This document shows, in pieces, positions 21,093 to 31,883 of a stretch of 64,000 nucleotides of DNA (the stretch's first letter is position 1; each line of letters opens with the position of its first letter). Position numbers and translations under genes: made by a program. This stretch comes from Halomonas campaniensis (GTDB lineage Bacteria > Pseudomonadota > Gammaproteobacteria > Pseudomonadales > Halomonadaceae). The stretch covers positions 119,360 to 183,359 of the forward strand of contig NZ_JACHZF010000004.1 of the NCBI RefSeq assembly GCF_014193375.1, given 5' to 3'. Under the pieces are notes generated by a model, which ran no database searches, was not told where the DNA came from, and saw only the letters and a list, made by a program, of their open reading frames with translations.

Positions 21093-21830
21093 ATGACTTC
21101 GGAGTTCCGGCGTCCCAGTGGACGCGCCCCCGACCAGCCCCGCGAGATCCGGCTCACCCGCGACTACACCCGCCACGCCGAGGGGTCGGTGCTGGTGGAG
21201 TTCGGCGACACCAAGGTGCTGTGCAACGCCAGCGTCGAGCCGGGCGTGCCGCGTTGGCTGCGCGGCAAGGGCCAGGGCTGGGTGACCGCCGAGTACGGCA
21301 TGCTGCCCCGTGCCACCCACACCCGCGGCGGCCGCGAGGCGGCCCGCGGCAAGCAGGGCGGACGGACCCTGGAGATCCAGCGCCTGATCGGCCGCTCGCT
21401 GCGGGCGTCGGTAAACCTCAAGAAGCTCGGCGAGTTCACCATCACCGTGGACTGCGACGTCATCCAGGCCGACGGCGGCACCCGCACCGCCTCGATCACC
21501 GGCGGCTGCGTGGCGCTGGTGGATGCCATCCGCTACCTGCAGCGCAACAAGCTGATCAAGGGCGACCCCTTCAAGCAGCTGGTGAGCTCGGTATCGGTGG
21601 GCTTGTTCCGGGGCGTGCCGGTGGTGGATCTGGACTACCCGGAGGACAGCGGCGCCGACACCGACATGAACGTGGTGATGGCCGAGGACGGCAGCCTGAT
21701 CGAGGTGCAGGGCACCGCCGAGAAGGGCAGCTTCAGCCGCGCCGAGCTGAACGCCATGCTGGAACTGGCCGAGAACGCCGGTGCACAGCTCTTCGACCAC
21801 CAGCGGGAATCGCTGGGCATTCCGCGCTAG
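21093..21830 (+). CDS. rph: ribonuclease PH
   Basis: A 245-residue phosphorolytic exoribonuclease that trims tRNA 3' ends. It has the RNase PH core with [20 protein letters not shown], the [29 protein letters not shown] hexamer and substrate region, and [19 protein letters not shown]. The ATG follows GAGAGGTG. Intact, unlike the frameshifted rph of E. coli K-12. It ends at a strong hairpin shared with the convergent crc gene. Confidence 0.95.
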   Translation: MTSEFRRPSGRAPDQPREIRLTRDYTRHAEGSVLVEFGDTKVLCNASVEPGVPRWLRGKGQGWVTAEYGMLPRATHTRGGREAARGKQGGRTLEIQRLIGRSLRASVNLKKLGEFTITVDCDVIQADGGTRTASITGGCVALVDAIRYLQRNKLIKGDPFKQLVSSVSVGLFRGVPVVDLDYPEDSGADTDMNVVMAEDGSLIEVQGTAEKGSFSRAELNAMLELAENAGAQLFDHQRESLGIPR

Positions 21831-21862
21831 GCAGGAAACGAAGGGCGCCGGGCAAGGGCCCC

Positions 21863-21901
21863 AACGCATCACGCCGGCCATGATGGCCGGCGTGATGCGT
21901 T
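21863..21901. terminator. bidirectional hairpin between rph and crc
   Basis: An 18-bp perfect stem (21863-21880 with 21884-21901) around a three-base loop TGA, placed between two convergent genes. There is no T-run on either side. Confidence 0.7.
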
Positions 21902-21935
21902 CCGGCGGGCCGGAACGGCGACGAAGGGCACTGAC

Positions 21936-22703
21936 TCAGAGCGTCAGGTCATACTCCACGATCAGCGGGGCGAACTCGGAGAAGGTCGCGTCGTAGTCGA
22001 TCCAGGCGTCGACGATGTGCCGGCGGAAGTTGGGACCCACGATCTGGTAGTCGATGCGCCAGCCTTCCTGGCGCGCCCGCGGCACCTCCTGGTCGAGCTT
22101 CGGCCACCAGGTGTACTCGCCGGCGTCGCGGTTGATCTCGCGGAAGCAGTCGATGAAGCCGGTGGGGCCGAACACTTGGTCCATCCAGGCGCGCTCCTCG
22201 GGCTTGAAGCCCGGGGTGGTCTGGTTGTCGGCCCAGTTCTCCAGGTCGATGGTCTTGTGGGCGATGTGCCAGGTGCCGCAGATGATGTACTCGCGGCGCT
22301 TGCGGGCCATCTTGCTGAGGTACTCCTGGTACTGGGCCATGAAGGCCTGCTTGGCGGCCGGGTCGCTGCCGTCGGGCATCAGGAAGCTGGCGATGCTGAA
22401 ACGGTCGTAGTCGGCCTGCAGGAAGCGTGCCTCGTGGTCGCACTCGGGGAAGCCCAGGCCATACATGATCGCCTTGGGGATCTTCCGGCAGTAGAGGCCC
22501 ACTCCGGAGAAGCCGTCCTGCTCGGCGTCGAGGAAGTAGCCCTCGTAGCCCTCCGGATAGAGGATGCTGTCGTCCAGCTCGAAGCTCTTGGCCTTGAGGT
22601 TCTGCACGCAGACGACATCGGCATCCTGGTTGGCCAGCCAGTCGAGAAAGCCTCGCCCGACCGCCTCCCGGATGCCGTTGACATTGATGGTGGCGATTTT
22701 CAT
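21936..22703 (-). CDS. crc: Crc-like protein (exonuclease III fold, catalytic residues lost)
   Basis: A 255-residue protein of the exonuclease/endonuclease/phosphatase fold, the length of Pseudomonas Crc (259), in the same place beside pyrE and rph. Shared stretches include ARFLQADYDRFSIAS, YLSKMARKRREYI and PGFKPEERAWMDQVFG. Against exonuclease III, the metal ligand Glu34 is Asn35, Asp151/Asn153 are Thr144/His146 and His259 is Phe244; only Asp218 remains. It is therefore unlikely to cut DNA. In Pseudomonas, Crc helps Hfq repress translation of catabolic mRNAs. Automated labels of exodeoxyribonuclease III would be misleading. The ATG has AAGGGA upstream. Confidence 0.85.
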   Translation of the reverse strand: MKIATINVNGIREAVGRGFLDWLANQDADVVCVQNLKAKSFELDDSILYPEGYEGYFLDAEQDGFSGVGLYCRKIPKAIMYGLGFPECDHEARFLQADYDRFSIASFLMPDGSDPAAKQAFMAQYQEYLSKMARKRREYIICGTWHIAHKTIDLENWADNQTTPGFKPEERAWMDQVFGPTGFIDCFREINRDAGEYTWWPKLDQEVPRARQEGWRIDYQIVGPNFRRHIVDAWIDYDATFSEFAPLIVEYDLTL

Positions 22704-22796
22704 ACATGGTCCCTTTTGCGTCGCGCGTGTATGATACCCGACGTTTCGACGTTTGGGTAAATGGCCACGGCCAATAAAGATGATAGGAGCCCCGAG

Positions 22797-23507
22797 GTGG
22801 AGAATTCCGGCACGCGCGAGAGTCCCGACGGCCAGCTCGAGGCCTACCAGCGTGAGTTCATCGAGTTCGCCATTCAACAGGGGGTGCTGCGCTTCGGCGA
22901 GTTCACCCTGAAATCGGGTCGCGTCAGCCCCTACTTCTTCAATGCCGGGCTGTTCCGCACCGGTGCCGCCCTGGCCCGCCTGGGGCGCTTCTATGCCCGG
23001 GCCATCGTCGATCGCGCCCCCGCCTTCGACGTGCTGTTCGGCCCCGCCTACAAGGGCATCCCCCTGGCCGCCACCACCGCCGTGGCGCTGGCTGACCACC
23101 ATGACCGCGACCTGCCCTATGCGTTCAACCGCAAGGAGGCCAAGGCCCACGGCGAGGGCGGCAACATCGTCGGTGCCGCGCTTGAAGGTAGTGTCCTGAT
23201 CATCGACGACGTGATCACCGCCGGCACCGCCATTCGCGAGGTGATGGGGCTGATCGATGAGGCCGGCGCCCGCGCCGCCGGGGTGGTGATCGCCCTGGAT
23301 CGCCAGGAGCTCGGCAGCGCTGAAGTTGAAGGCAAGGGCCTGAGCGCCATCCAGGAGGTCGAGGCCCGTTACGGCATGCCGGTGCTCAGCATCGTGACGC
23401 TGGACATGGTCCTGGCCTATCTTGAAGGGCAGGCCGGCGAGGAACTGCGTCACCATGCCGCGGCGATCCGCGACTACCGCGACCGCTACGGCGTCCGGGG
23501 GCACTGA
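22797..23507 (+). CDS. pyrE: orotate phosphoribosyltransferase
   Basis: PyrE joins orotate to PRPP to make OMP in pyrimidine synthesis. The family start [20 protein letters not shown], the [13 protein letters not shown] flexible loop and the PRPP motif [13 protein letters not shown] are complete, giving the usual length. I place the start at the GTG at 22797 because AGGAG lies seven bases upstream; an ATG at 22761 would add 12 residues with a poor ribosome site. It is divergent from crc. Confidence 0.93.
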   Translation: MENSGTRESPDGQLEAYQREFIEFAIQQGVLRFGEFTLKSGRVSPYFFNAGLFRTGAALARLGRFYARAIVDRAPAFDVLFGPAYKGIPLAATTAVALADHHDRDLPYAFNRKEAKAHGEGGNIVGAALEGSVLIIDDVITAGTAIREVMGLIDEAGARAAGVVIALDRQELGSAEVEGKGLSAIQEVEARYGMPVLSIVTLDMVLAYLEGQAGEELRHHAAAIRDYRDRYGVRGH

Positions 23508-23575
23508 GCCCGGCCGACGTTTCACGCCTCCGCAGGAGTATCGCCCCGGAGACGATCATGACATGGAGAGCCTTG

Positions 23576-24133
23576 ATGAAATCGATCCTCACCGCCCTTG
23601 CCGGTACTGCCCTGCTGACCCTGGCGGGCCTGGCCCAGGCCGGCAGCCTGGACCTGAACCTGGGCCCGGACGCCGTACAGTTCGAGGCGGCCGGTGAAGT
23701 GACCGACGGCATCCGCCTGGGCGGCGGCGTGGTCGACAGCGAGTATCGCGAGGATGCCACCGTCTTCCACGCCCAGCTGATGGGCACCCAGCACACCCGC
23801 GAGCGCGAGGTCGGCGTGGGGGCCCGCTGGACCCAGTACGATACCGATGTCGGCAAGGGCGGCGGCCTGGGGCTGGGCGGCTACGGCTATGTCTACCTGC
23901 CCAACCTGCCCGAGGTCTCCCTGGGCGGCTACGGCTACTACACCCCCGGCGCGGTGACCAGCCGCGACCTGGATGACGGCTATGAGATCGGCGTGCGCGC
24001 CCGCTACGCCTTCGCCCCCAACGTGGACGGCTACGTCGGCCTGCGCCAGCTGGGCGCCGACTTCGACAGCGACGGCAGCGGCACCCGTACCCTGGACCGC
24101 GGCGCCCAGGTCGGCGTGCGCCTGCGCTTCTGA
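23576..24133 (+). CDS. YfaZ-family outer membrane protein
   Basis: A 185-residue exported protein. A signal peptide ends at LAGLAQA-GS (about residue 22); the mature part is a small Gly/Tyr-rich beta-barrel with repeated alternating strands ([34 protein letters not shown]) and a terminal aromatic strand VGVRLRF. This fits the YfaZ outer membrane family of unknown function. The ATG at 23576 has GGAGAG upstream and gives the standard signal peptide; an ATG at 23558, also with GGAG, would add six residues. Confidence 0.75.
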
Positions 24134-24156
24134 CGCCCCTCGCCATCGCACCCTGA

Positions 24157-24180
24157 GGCGGGCCCCGGACGGGGCCCGCC
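24157..24180 (+). terminator. hairpin after the yfaZ-like gene
   Basis: GGCGGGCCCCG at 24157-24167 pairs perfectly with 24170-24180 with a minimal loop, between the yfaZ-like gene and trmL. No T-run follows. Confidence 0.55.
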
Positions 24181-24212
24181 TGCGTTCCACCGGGCCCTTC
24201 AGCGGAGCTGCC

Positions 24213-24700
24213 ATGCTCGATGTCGTTCTCTACCAGCCCGAGATCCCGCCCAATACCGGCAACCTGATCCGGCTGTGCGCCAATACCGGCTTCCGGCTCC
24301 ACCTGATCGAGCCGCTGGGCTTTGCCCTGGACGACAGGCGCCTGCGCCGGGCCGGGCTCGACTACCACGAGTGGGCGGCGGTGCGGGTGCACCGCGACTG
24401 GGCGTGCTTCCTGGCCGAGGTGGCGCCGGCCCGGGTGTTCGCGGTCTCGACCCGGGGGCGGACCGGCTACCATGAGCCCGCCTACCGCGAGGGCGATGCC
24501 CTGGTGTTCGGCCCCGAGACCCGCGGCCTGCCCCAGGCGCTGCTCGATGCCCTGCCCGAGGCACAGCGCCTGCGCATTCCCATGCGCGAGGACAGCCGCA
24601 GCCTGAATCTCTCCAACGCCTGTGCGGTGCTGGTCTATGAAGCCTGGCGCCAGCTGGGCTTCGTCGGCGCCGCCGGGGTGGATGTCGCGAGGCCCGCCCC

Positions 24701-24704
<4 letters not shown>
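24213..24704 (+). CDS. trmL: tRNA (cytidine(34)-2'-O)-methyltransferase TrmL
   Basis: A 163-residue SPOUT methyltransferase that modifies the wobble base of tRNA-Leu. The knotted AdoMet site is formed by [13 protein letters not shown] (about 14-26), FGPETRGLP (about 99-107) and [16 protein letters not shown] ribosome site AGCGGAG precedes the ATG. The TGA stop overlaps the rep ATG by four bases (ATGA), so the two are coupled. Confidence 0.94.
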
Positions 24705-26779
<2,075 letters not shown>

Positions 26780-26860
26780 GGATTGGATTCCGCGGGAGCA
26801 CTGCCTGCTGCGCGAGGGGGGAGCCCCTGCCTGATATCAGTCGCCCTGCACGCCTACGCA

Positions 26861-26886
26861 AGCGGGGCGCCCTGAGGCGCCCCGCT
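26861..26886. terminator. bidirectional hairpin between rep and cytochrome c5
   Basis: A perfect 11-bp stem (AGCGGGGCGCC at 26861-26871 with 26876-26886) and a loop CTGA, between convergent genes. No T-run. Confidence 0.7.
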
Positions 26887-26916
26887 GACGGTTCCGCTGG
26901 CCGGTAACAGCCTTGC

Positions 26917-27729
26917 CTACTGCACCGCCTCGACCATGAAGTCCACCGCGGCCTTCACCTCGTCATCGGAGAGGCTCATGTTGCCGCCCTTGGCCGGCAT
27001 GGCATTGAAGCCGTTGATGGAGTGATCGTACAGGGTCTCCATGCCCTGCTCCAGGCGCGGGCCCCAGGCATCGGCGTCGCCCTTGATCGGGGCGCCGGCG
27101 GCACCGGTCATGTGGCAGGCCATGCAGGCCTGGTTGTAGATCGCCTCGCCATCGATGCCGGCATGGGCAGGCTCGTCGGCGGCCGCGGCATCATCTGCTG
27201 CCTCGGCGACCTGCTCCTCGTCGGAAGCGGCCTCATCGGCAGCAGCTTCCTCGGCCGGGGCCTCATCGGCACCGCCACCGAGTTCCGGCACGTCCATCAC
27301 CGGCTCCACCAGGTAGGCGGTAGCCGCGGCGACTTCGTCATCCGAGAGATTGGGGTTGCCGCCACGGGCGGGCATGGCGTTGAAGCCGTTGATGGAGTGG
27401 TCGAGCAGCGTATCCCAGCCCTGATCGACGCGGGCCGCCCAGGCGTCGGCATCGCTGCGCACCGGAGCACCGGCGGCACCGGTCTCGTGGCAGGCCATGC
27501 AGACGCGGTTGTAGATATCGCCACCGTCGATGCCGCCGGTGCTGGCGTCGGCGGGAGCCGCCGCTGCCGCGGAAGCGGTGCCGCAGTCCTCGCCCTGCAG
27601 GCATACCTGGCCCACCGGCTTGAGACGCTCGGCGATGGCGTCACGGTCGACCTCGGCCTGGGCGGAGGCCATGCCGGCGGTCATGCCCAGGGTGGCCAGG
27701 CACCCCATGATCAGCTTGCTGGATTTCAC
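26917..27729 (-). CDS. diheme cytochrome c5 family protein
   Basis: A 270-residue periplasmic or membrane-linked electron carrier. A signal peptide (MKSSKLIMGCLATLGMTAGM...ASA, cleavage near 23) precedes two cytochrome c5-type domains, each with CMACH (77-81 and 202-206) and the axial methionine in SINGFNAMPA. The two domains are near copies, joined by an acidic Ala/Glu/Asp linker (about 150-190). Single-domain c5 is the usual form, so this is an internal duplication. The start is GTG at 27729, preceded by AGAGGTGG. A sigma-70 promoter lies at 27832-27860. In Pseudomonas, cytochrome c5 also sits beside rep. Confidence 0.9.
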   Translation of the reverse strand: MKSSKLIMGCLATLGMTAGMASAQAEVDRDAIAERLKPVGQVCLQGEDCGTASAAAAAPADASTGGIDGGDIYNRVCMACHETGAAGAPVRSDADAWAARVDQGWDTLLDHSINGFNAMPARGGNPNLSDDEVAAATAYLVEPVMDVPELGGGADEAPAEEAAADEAASDEEQVAEAADDAAAADEPAHAGIDGEAIYNQACMACHMTGAAGAPIKGDADAWGPRLEQGMETLYDHSINGFNAMPAKGGNMSLSDDEVKAAVDFMVEAVQ

Positions 27730-27831
27730 TCTCACCACCTCTTGACGGTCCTGTAATGAAAACGGCGTGTGGCGACGTCGCGAGCGGGCCATCACCACGG
27801 CCGAGACGCCATGACGCGCACAGTGCCGGAC

Positions 27832-27860
27832 AGTATACCGGCATCCCGTACGGCTGGAAA
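27832..27860 (-). promoter_or_regulatory. sigma-70 promoter of the cytochrome c5 gene
   Basis: Minus strand TTTCCA (27855-27860), a 17-base spacer, then TATACT (27832-27837), about 100 bases before the GTG start. Confidence 0.6.
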
Positions 27861-27917
27861 ATGCCGTGCCCCCCGCCATTGGCATGAGAGGACCCCCCCG
27901 GGCAGGCAGACGGGCGC

Positions 27918-27946
27918 TGGACAGGCGCCCGCCTGGCGGTTAGGAT
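27918..27946 (+). promoter_or_regulatory. probable promoter of tRNA-Arg
   Basis: TGGACA (27918-27923), 17 bases, TAGGAT (27941-27946), about 33 bases before the mature tRNA 5' end. Confidence 0.5.
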
Positions 27947-27978
27947 GTCGTCCGCCTGGCGCCTGCGCCGGGCCATGT

Positions 27979-28055
27979 GCGCCCGTAGCTCAGCTGGATA
28001 GAGTATCGGCCTCCGAAGCCGAGGGTCGCAGGTTCAAGTCCTGCCGGGCGCGCCA
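27979..28055 (+). tRNA. tRNA-Arg (anticodon CCG)
   Basis: A 77-nucleotide cloverleaf. Acceptor GCGCCCG (27979-27985) pairs with 28045-28051, the D-arm is GCTC/GAGT, the anticodon stem TCGGC/GCCGA holds loop CTCCGAA with anticodon CCG reading CGG, and the T-arm has GTTCAAGTC. CCA is encoded. A rho-independent terminator follows after 10 bases. Confidence 0.96.
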
Positions 28056-28065
28056 CGAATTCAAG

Positions 28066-28102
28066 GGCCTACGACGATATCGTGGGCCTTTTTTTCTTTT
28101 TT
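28066..28102 (+). terminator. rho-independent terminator of tRNA-Arg
   Basis: A nine-pair stem with one G-T wobble (GGCCTACGA at 28066-28074 with 28080-28088) followed by TTTTTTT and a second T-run. Confidence 0.85.
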
Positions 28103-28194
28103 CTTGCATATCGTTCCCAGGACCCCCCCGAGATTTCCCCCAACCTCCAGCCCTTGATCGGTTGGAGCCAGCGGGAGTCACGAGACTTCCTTTT

Positions 28195-28625
28195 CTACTC
28201 GAAGACGATCCTCGGCAGGTAGAAGGCCACCACCCAGTTGGGTGCATCGACGATCTCGCTGATGCGCAGGTCGCCGCACACCGAGCAGAGCATGTAGGCC
28301 TGCTCGGCCGGCAGGTTGCGCGTCTTGCCCAGCCAGTCGATGGCGCCTGCCACCGCCTGGCGAGCCCCGGTCATCAGGTCGGGCCCGATGCCCGTGAACA
28401 CCCCATAGCCGGCGCCGTCCAGGTGACGGGATTGAGCCGCTCGAAGGGCATGCTCGTGACATCGGCGGCCATCGAGTCGCGGGTGAAGTAGCCGCCGGCG
28501 GCGTCCTGGCACTCGAAGGAGAGCGTGGTCCCGGGGGCCACCGTCGCGACGGGGGCGTTGGTGCGGTTCCAGCCGTGATGGCAGTGCTGGCCGTGGATCG
28601 TCTTGATGGGCGTCGGATGGGCCAT
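28195..28625 (-). pseudogene. acetamidase/formamidase remnant, internal deletion and frame change
   Basis: The N-terminal part (28625 to about 28424) codes for the opening of an FmdA/AmdA amidase (VAPGTTLSFECQDAAGG, then ERLNPVT). Immediately after, a different frame continues as the family C-terminus (GYGVFTGIGPDLM, AYMLCSVCGDLRISEIVDAPNW) to a stop at 28195. Family members are about 310 residues; here only about 70 and 80 remain. The fusion point is a CGTCACC shared by both sides (about 28422-28429), suggesting a microhomology deletion of roughly half the gene. It is the last gene of the amide operon and cannot make an active enzyme. Confidence 0.82.
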
Positions 28626-28653
28626 GGCGGCATCTCCTTGCTGTGGGAACGAC

Positions 28654-29919
28654 TCAGGGCATCAGGGCGCTGGCGATACTCAGCAGCCGCTGATCCTGGT
28701 AGCGGTCGGCGATCAGCTGCACGCCGACGGGCAGCCCCTGGGGCGTCCAGTGCAGTGGCAGGTTCACGCAGGGCACCCCCAGCAGGGTCCAGACTCGCGA
28801 GTAGATCGGGTCGCCGGTGCTGGCGAGGCCTTCCGGGGCCACGCCCGGGGCGCTGGGGGCAAGCAGCACGTCGAAGCGCGCGGCAAGCTGTTGCGAGAGC
28901 GTGAACCTGGCCCGGTCGGCGGCCTGCCGAGACGCCCAGTAATCCGCCAGGGAGAGGCGCTGTCCCTCGTCCAGCAGCGCGACCAAGGCCGGGCTCATCG
29001 ATGCCTCGAAGCGCTCACGCTCGCTGGCCAGGGCACGGGTGGCCTCGTAGGCCAGGATGACCTGCTGATGCGTCACGAGCTCATCGAATGACGCGCCCAG
29101 CCCGGCGGTGCCGATCTCGGCGCCAAGGGTGGCCATCTTCTCGCGGGCGCCTTCCAGGGCGGCGGCGGTCTCCGGCGACGGCGAATGCGTGCCGGGCACC
29201 CGGCAGAGGCCGACGCGCAGGCCGTCGAGCCGCGTCAGGGCGCGGATCGGGGGACTGCCGGTGAGGGCGGTGAACAGCGTGCGGGTGTCCTCCAGGTGCC
29301 GAGTGAACCAGCCCAGGGTGTCCAGTGACGGGGCGAGTGCCTTCAGGCCGGCGACGCTCAGCGTGCCGTGGGTGGGCTTGAACCCCACGACGCCACAGTA
29401 GCTGGCGGGGCGGATGATGCTGCCCACGGTCTGGGTGCCCAGCGCCACGGGCACCATGCCGGCGGCGACGGCGGCCGCCGAGCCGCTCGAGGAGCCGCCC
29501 GGGGTGCGTGTCGGGTCGTGGGGGTTGCGGGTCTTGCTGGGCTGGAAGTAGGCATACTCGGTCGACACCGTCTTGCCCATGGGCAGGGCGCCGAGGCGCG
29601 TCAGCTGGGTGACGATGGCCGCGTCCATGTCGGCGCGGTCGACCCGGTGATAGCCCCGGGTACCCCAGGTGGTAGGCAGTCGGGTCGTGTCGATGATGTC
29701 CTTGATGCCCACCGGGACGCCGCCAAGGGGCGCGTGAGGGGGCCCGCCATCCTGCGCGGCGATGGCGGGCTCGGGGGCCAGGCACTCCCAGGCCTGGACG
29801 GTGGGGTCCCGGGCATCGATGCGCTCCCGGCAAGCCCGCCACCAGTCGAGAGGCGAGAACTCGCCGCGGGCGAGTCCGCGCTGAAAGCCTGCCAGGGTCA
29901 TCCGGGTCCAATCGGTCAT
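28654..29919 (-). CDS. amidase-signature enzyme (first of two)
   Basis: A 421-residue hydrolase that cleaves a carboxamide C-N bond by the Lys-cisSer-Ser mechanism. The catalytic Lys73 is in VGIKDIIDT, the Ser-rich GGSSSGS is at 141-147 and the nucleophile Ser167 in GTQTVGSIIRPAS. A GGAAGAC ribosome site precedes ATG 29919; an extension upstream is not supported. No signal peptide, so it is cytoplasmic. The substrate cannot be told from sequence; AtzE/AtzF, GatA-like and mandelamide hydrolase relatives share this frame. It lies between the second amidase and the acetamidase pseudogene. Confidence 0.88.
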   Translation of the reverse strand: MTDWTRMTLAGFQRGLARGEFSPLDWWRACRERIDARDPTVQAWECLAPEPAIAAQDGGPPHAPLGGVPVGIKDIIDTTRLPTTWGTRGYHRVDRADMDAAIVTQLTRLGALPMGKTVSTEYAYFQPSKTRNPHDPTRTPGGSSSGSAAAVAAGMVPVALGTQTVGSIIRPASYCGVVGFKPTHGTLSVAGLKALAPSLDTLGWFTRHLEDTRTLFTALTGSPPIRALTRLDGLRVGLCRVPGTHSPSPETAAALEGAREKMATLGAEIGTAGLGASFDELVTHQQVILAYEATRALASERERFEASMSPALVALLDEGQRLSLADYWASRQAADRARFTLSQQLAARFDVLLAPSAPGVAPEGLASTGDPIYSRVWTLLGVPCVNLPLHWTPQGLPVGVQLIADRYQDQRLLSIASALMP

Positions 29920-29985
29920 CTGTCTTCCACTCCTGACTGACCTGCTGCGTGAAGGGTGGCGTGAGCGCTCCGGCAAAACGGAGGA

Positions 29986-31386
29986 TCAGGGGGCCGGCGG
30001 CTCCCCGAGCAGGTCGGGGCCGGTGCCCAACTGCTCCTCGATGGCCTGGCCGATGGCCAGCAGCCGGGCGTCCTGCCAGGGGCCTGCCAGCACCTGCAGC
30101 CCGACCGGCATGCCGGCACCGTCCTTGCCGGCCGGCAGGGTCAATCCGCAGAGCCCCATGAAGTTGGCGATCACCGTGTTGCGCAGCGCCTGCATGTTGG
30201 CCCGGGCGTAGGCGCCTTCGGGGAGCAGGCTCTCCAGGGTGGGGGGCGTGATCGCCACGGTGGGGGTGAGCATGGCGTCCACGTCGGCCAGGCGCGTCGC
30301 GGCCGCGGCAGTCAGCTTGTCGATGACGGCGCGGCGGCGGACGTACTCCCAGGCCGGCATGTCGTCCGCGGCCTTGACCCGGGCGGCGACATTGGGGTCC
30401 AGGGCCTCGATCATCTCGGGCAGCTCGGTCTTGAGGAGGGCCGCCAGTTCGGCTGCGGCGAGCCCCCCCTGCTGGAACAGCGTGTAGGCCTCATCGGTAT
30501 GGGGCAGGTCCAGGGTGACCACGCGGGCCCCGGCGGCCTCGAGCCGACGGATGGCCGCCTCGACGGCCTCGGCAACCCCGGGGCTGCAGTCGTCCCAGAA
30601 GAAGGCGCTGGGCACGCCGAAGGTGAGATCGGCCAGCACCGGCGGCGCTGGGACGCGGGCGGCGCGACGGGTCAGCGCGCCATCGAGGGCATCGAAGGCA
30701 AAGGCCAGATCGTCCACGCGGTGGGCCAGCAGGCCCGGGGTATCCAGGGTGCTGGAGAGCGGCACGATCTGGTTCGTCGGCCAGCGGCCGGCGGTGGTCT
30801 TGAGCCCTGCCACCCCGGTCATGGCGGCGGGGATGCGCACCGAGCCGGCGGTATCGGTGCCCAGGGCCAGGCTCGCGGTCCCGCCCACCAGTGATACGCC
30901 GGCACCGGCGCTGGAACCGCCGGGCGTGCGGTGATCCTTGAGATCCCAGGGATTGCGTGGCGCGCCCCAGTGGGCGTTGGTCCCGAGGCCGCCGAAGGCA
31001 AACTCCACCGTGTGGGTCTTGCCCATGACGCTGGGTAGCTGGGCGAGCAGGGCGGAGACCATGGGGCCGGGCTGTTCCCACGTCTGGGGCAGCCGCTGCG
31101 AGGAGCCGGCGTAGGTCGGCAGGCCCGGTACCGCATAGATGTCCTTGATGGAGACGGGGATGCCCATCAGGGCCCCGGCATCCCCGCCCTGGCGGATCAC
31201 CGCATCGGTGGCCTGGGCGAAGGCCAGCGCGGCCTCGCCGTTCCAGGTCAGGTAGGCATGGTCATGTTCGCCTCGGGCCTGATGGGCCGCCAGGGAGGCC
31301 TCGGCCAGATGGGTGGCGGTGAGCGTGCCGCTGCGCAGCCCGGCGTACTGCTCGCGGAGCGGGCGCTTCAGGGGAGAATCGGTCAT
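29986..31386 (-). CDS. amidase-signature enzyme (second of two)
   Basis: A 466-residue member of the same superfamily as its downstream neighbour but clearly distinct in sequence. Lys81 lies in PVSIKDIYAVPG, the Ser-rich segment TPGGSSAGAG near 154-163, and Ser182 in GTDTAGSVRIPAAM. It is expected to hydrolyse an amide or ureido group in the cytosol. The presence of two paralogous amidases in one operon suggests two steps on one molecule, or two related substrates. Gatekeeper residues do not reveal which. It starts 17 bases after the RidA-like gene stop. Confidence 0.88.
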   Translation of the reverse strand: MTDSPLKRPLREQYAGLRSGTLTATHLAEASLAAHQARGEHDHAYLTWNGEAALAFAQATDAVIRQGGDAGALMGIPVSIKDIYAVPGLPTYAGSSQRLPQTWEQPGPMVSALLAQLPSVMGKTHTVEFAFGGLGTNAHWGAPRNPWDLKDHRTPGGSSAGAGVSLVGGTASLALGTDTAGSVRIPAAMTGVAGLKTTAGRWPTNQIVPLSSTLDTPGLLAHRVDDLAFAFDALDGALTRRAARVPAPPVLADLTFGVPSAFFWDDCSPGVAEAVEAAIRRLEAAGARVVTLDLPHTDEAYTLFQQGGLAAAELAALLKTELPEMIEALDPNVAARVKAADDMPAWEYVRRRAVIDKLTAAAATRLADVDAMLTPTVAITPPTLESLLPEGAYARANMQALRNTVIANFMGLCGLTLPAGKDGAGMPVGLQVLAGPWQDARLLAIGQAIEEQLGTGPDLLGEPPAP

Positions 31387-31403
31387 GGCGGGCTTCCTTG
31401 GGA

Positions 31404-31883
31404 TCAGTCGCGAATCTCGAAGATCGATTCGACTTCGACGGCGGCGTTGCCGGGCAGGGTGGCGACTCCGATGGCGGTGCGGGCATGGCGTCCATGCTCG
31501 CCGAACAGCGCGATGAACAGCTCCGAGGCGCCGTTGATCACCAGCGGCACGTCGTGGAACCCGGGCGCCACGTTGACGAATCCGTTCATGCGCACGCAGC
31601 GCACGACCCGGCTCATGTCGCCGCCCACCGCATCGCTGAGCGAGGCCAGCAGGTTGAGGGCACAGGCCTGGGCGGCCAGCTTGCCGGTCTCGAGGTCGAA
31701 CTCGGCACCCACCTTGCCGGGGTAGAGGACCTCGCCGCCCCGCTCGCAGATCTGGCCGGCCAGGAACAGCTGGTTGCCCAGCCGCGACCAGGGCAGGAAG
31801 GCGCCGCGGGGGCGCGGGATCGCGGGCAGGGTGAGGCCCTGGGCGGCCACGGCCGCGTCAATGGTCTGGGTCATTTCAGTCAT
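31404..31883 (-). CDS. RidA/YjgF-like protein of the amide operon
   Basis: A 159-residue RidA-superfamily protein, longer than housekeeping RidA and from another branch (the YjgF-like type seen in catabolic operons). It has the LFLAGQICERGG core and ALNLLASLSDAVGG, with a VRCVRMNGFVNV strand; the usual catalytic Arg segment reads HGRHARTAIGVATLPG. Deaminase activity on enamine products is plausible. Its start overlaps the end of the hydrolase gene by eight bases, so it is translationally coupled to it. Confidence 0.8.
   Translation of the reverse strand: MTEMTQTIDAAVAAQGLTLPAIPRPRGAFLPWSRLGNQLFLAGQICERGGEVLYPGKVGAEFDLETGKLAAQACALNLLASLSDAVGGDMSRVVRCVRMNGFVNVAPGFHDVPLVINGASELFIALFGEHGRHARTAIGVATLPGNAAVEVESIFEIRD

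Noticed and set aside
27990..28247. 85-codon minus-strand frame ending with RQDLNLRPSASEADTLSS
   Set aside because: It runs antisense across tRNA-Arg and its terminator; this peptide is a well-known false call opposite tRNA genes.
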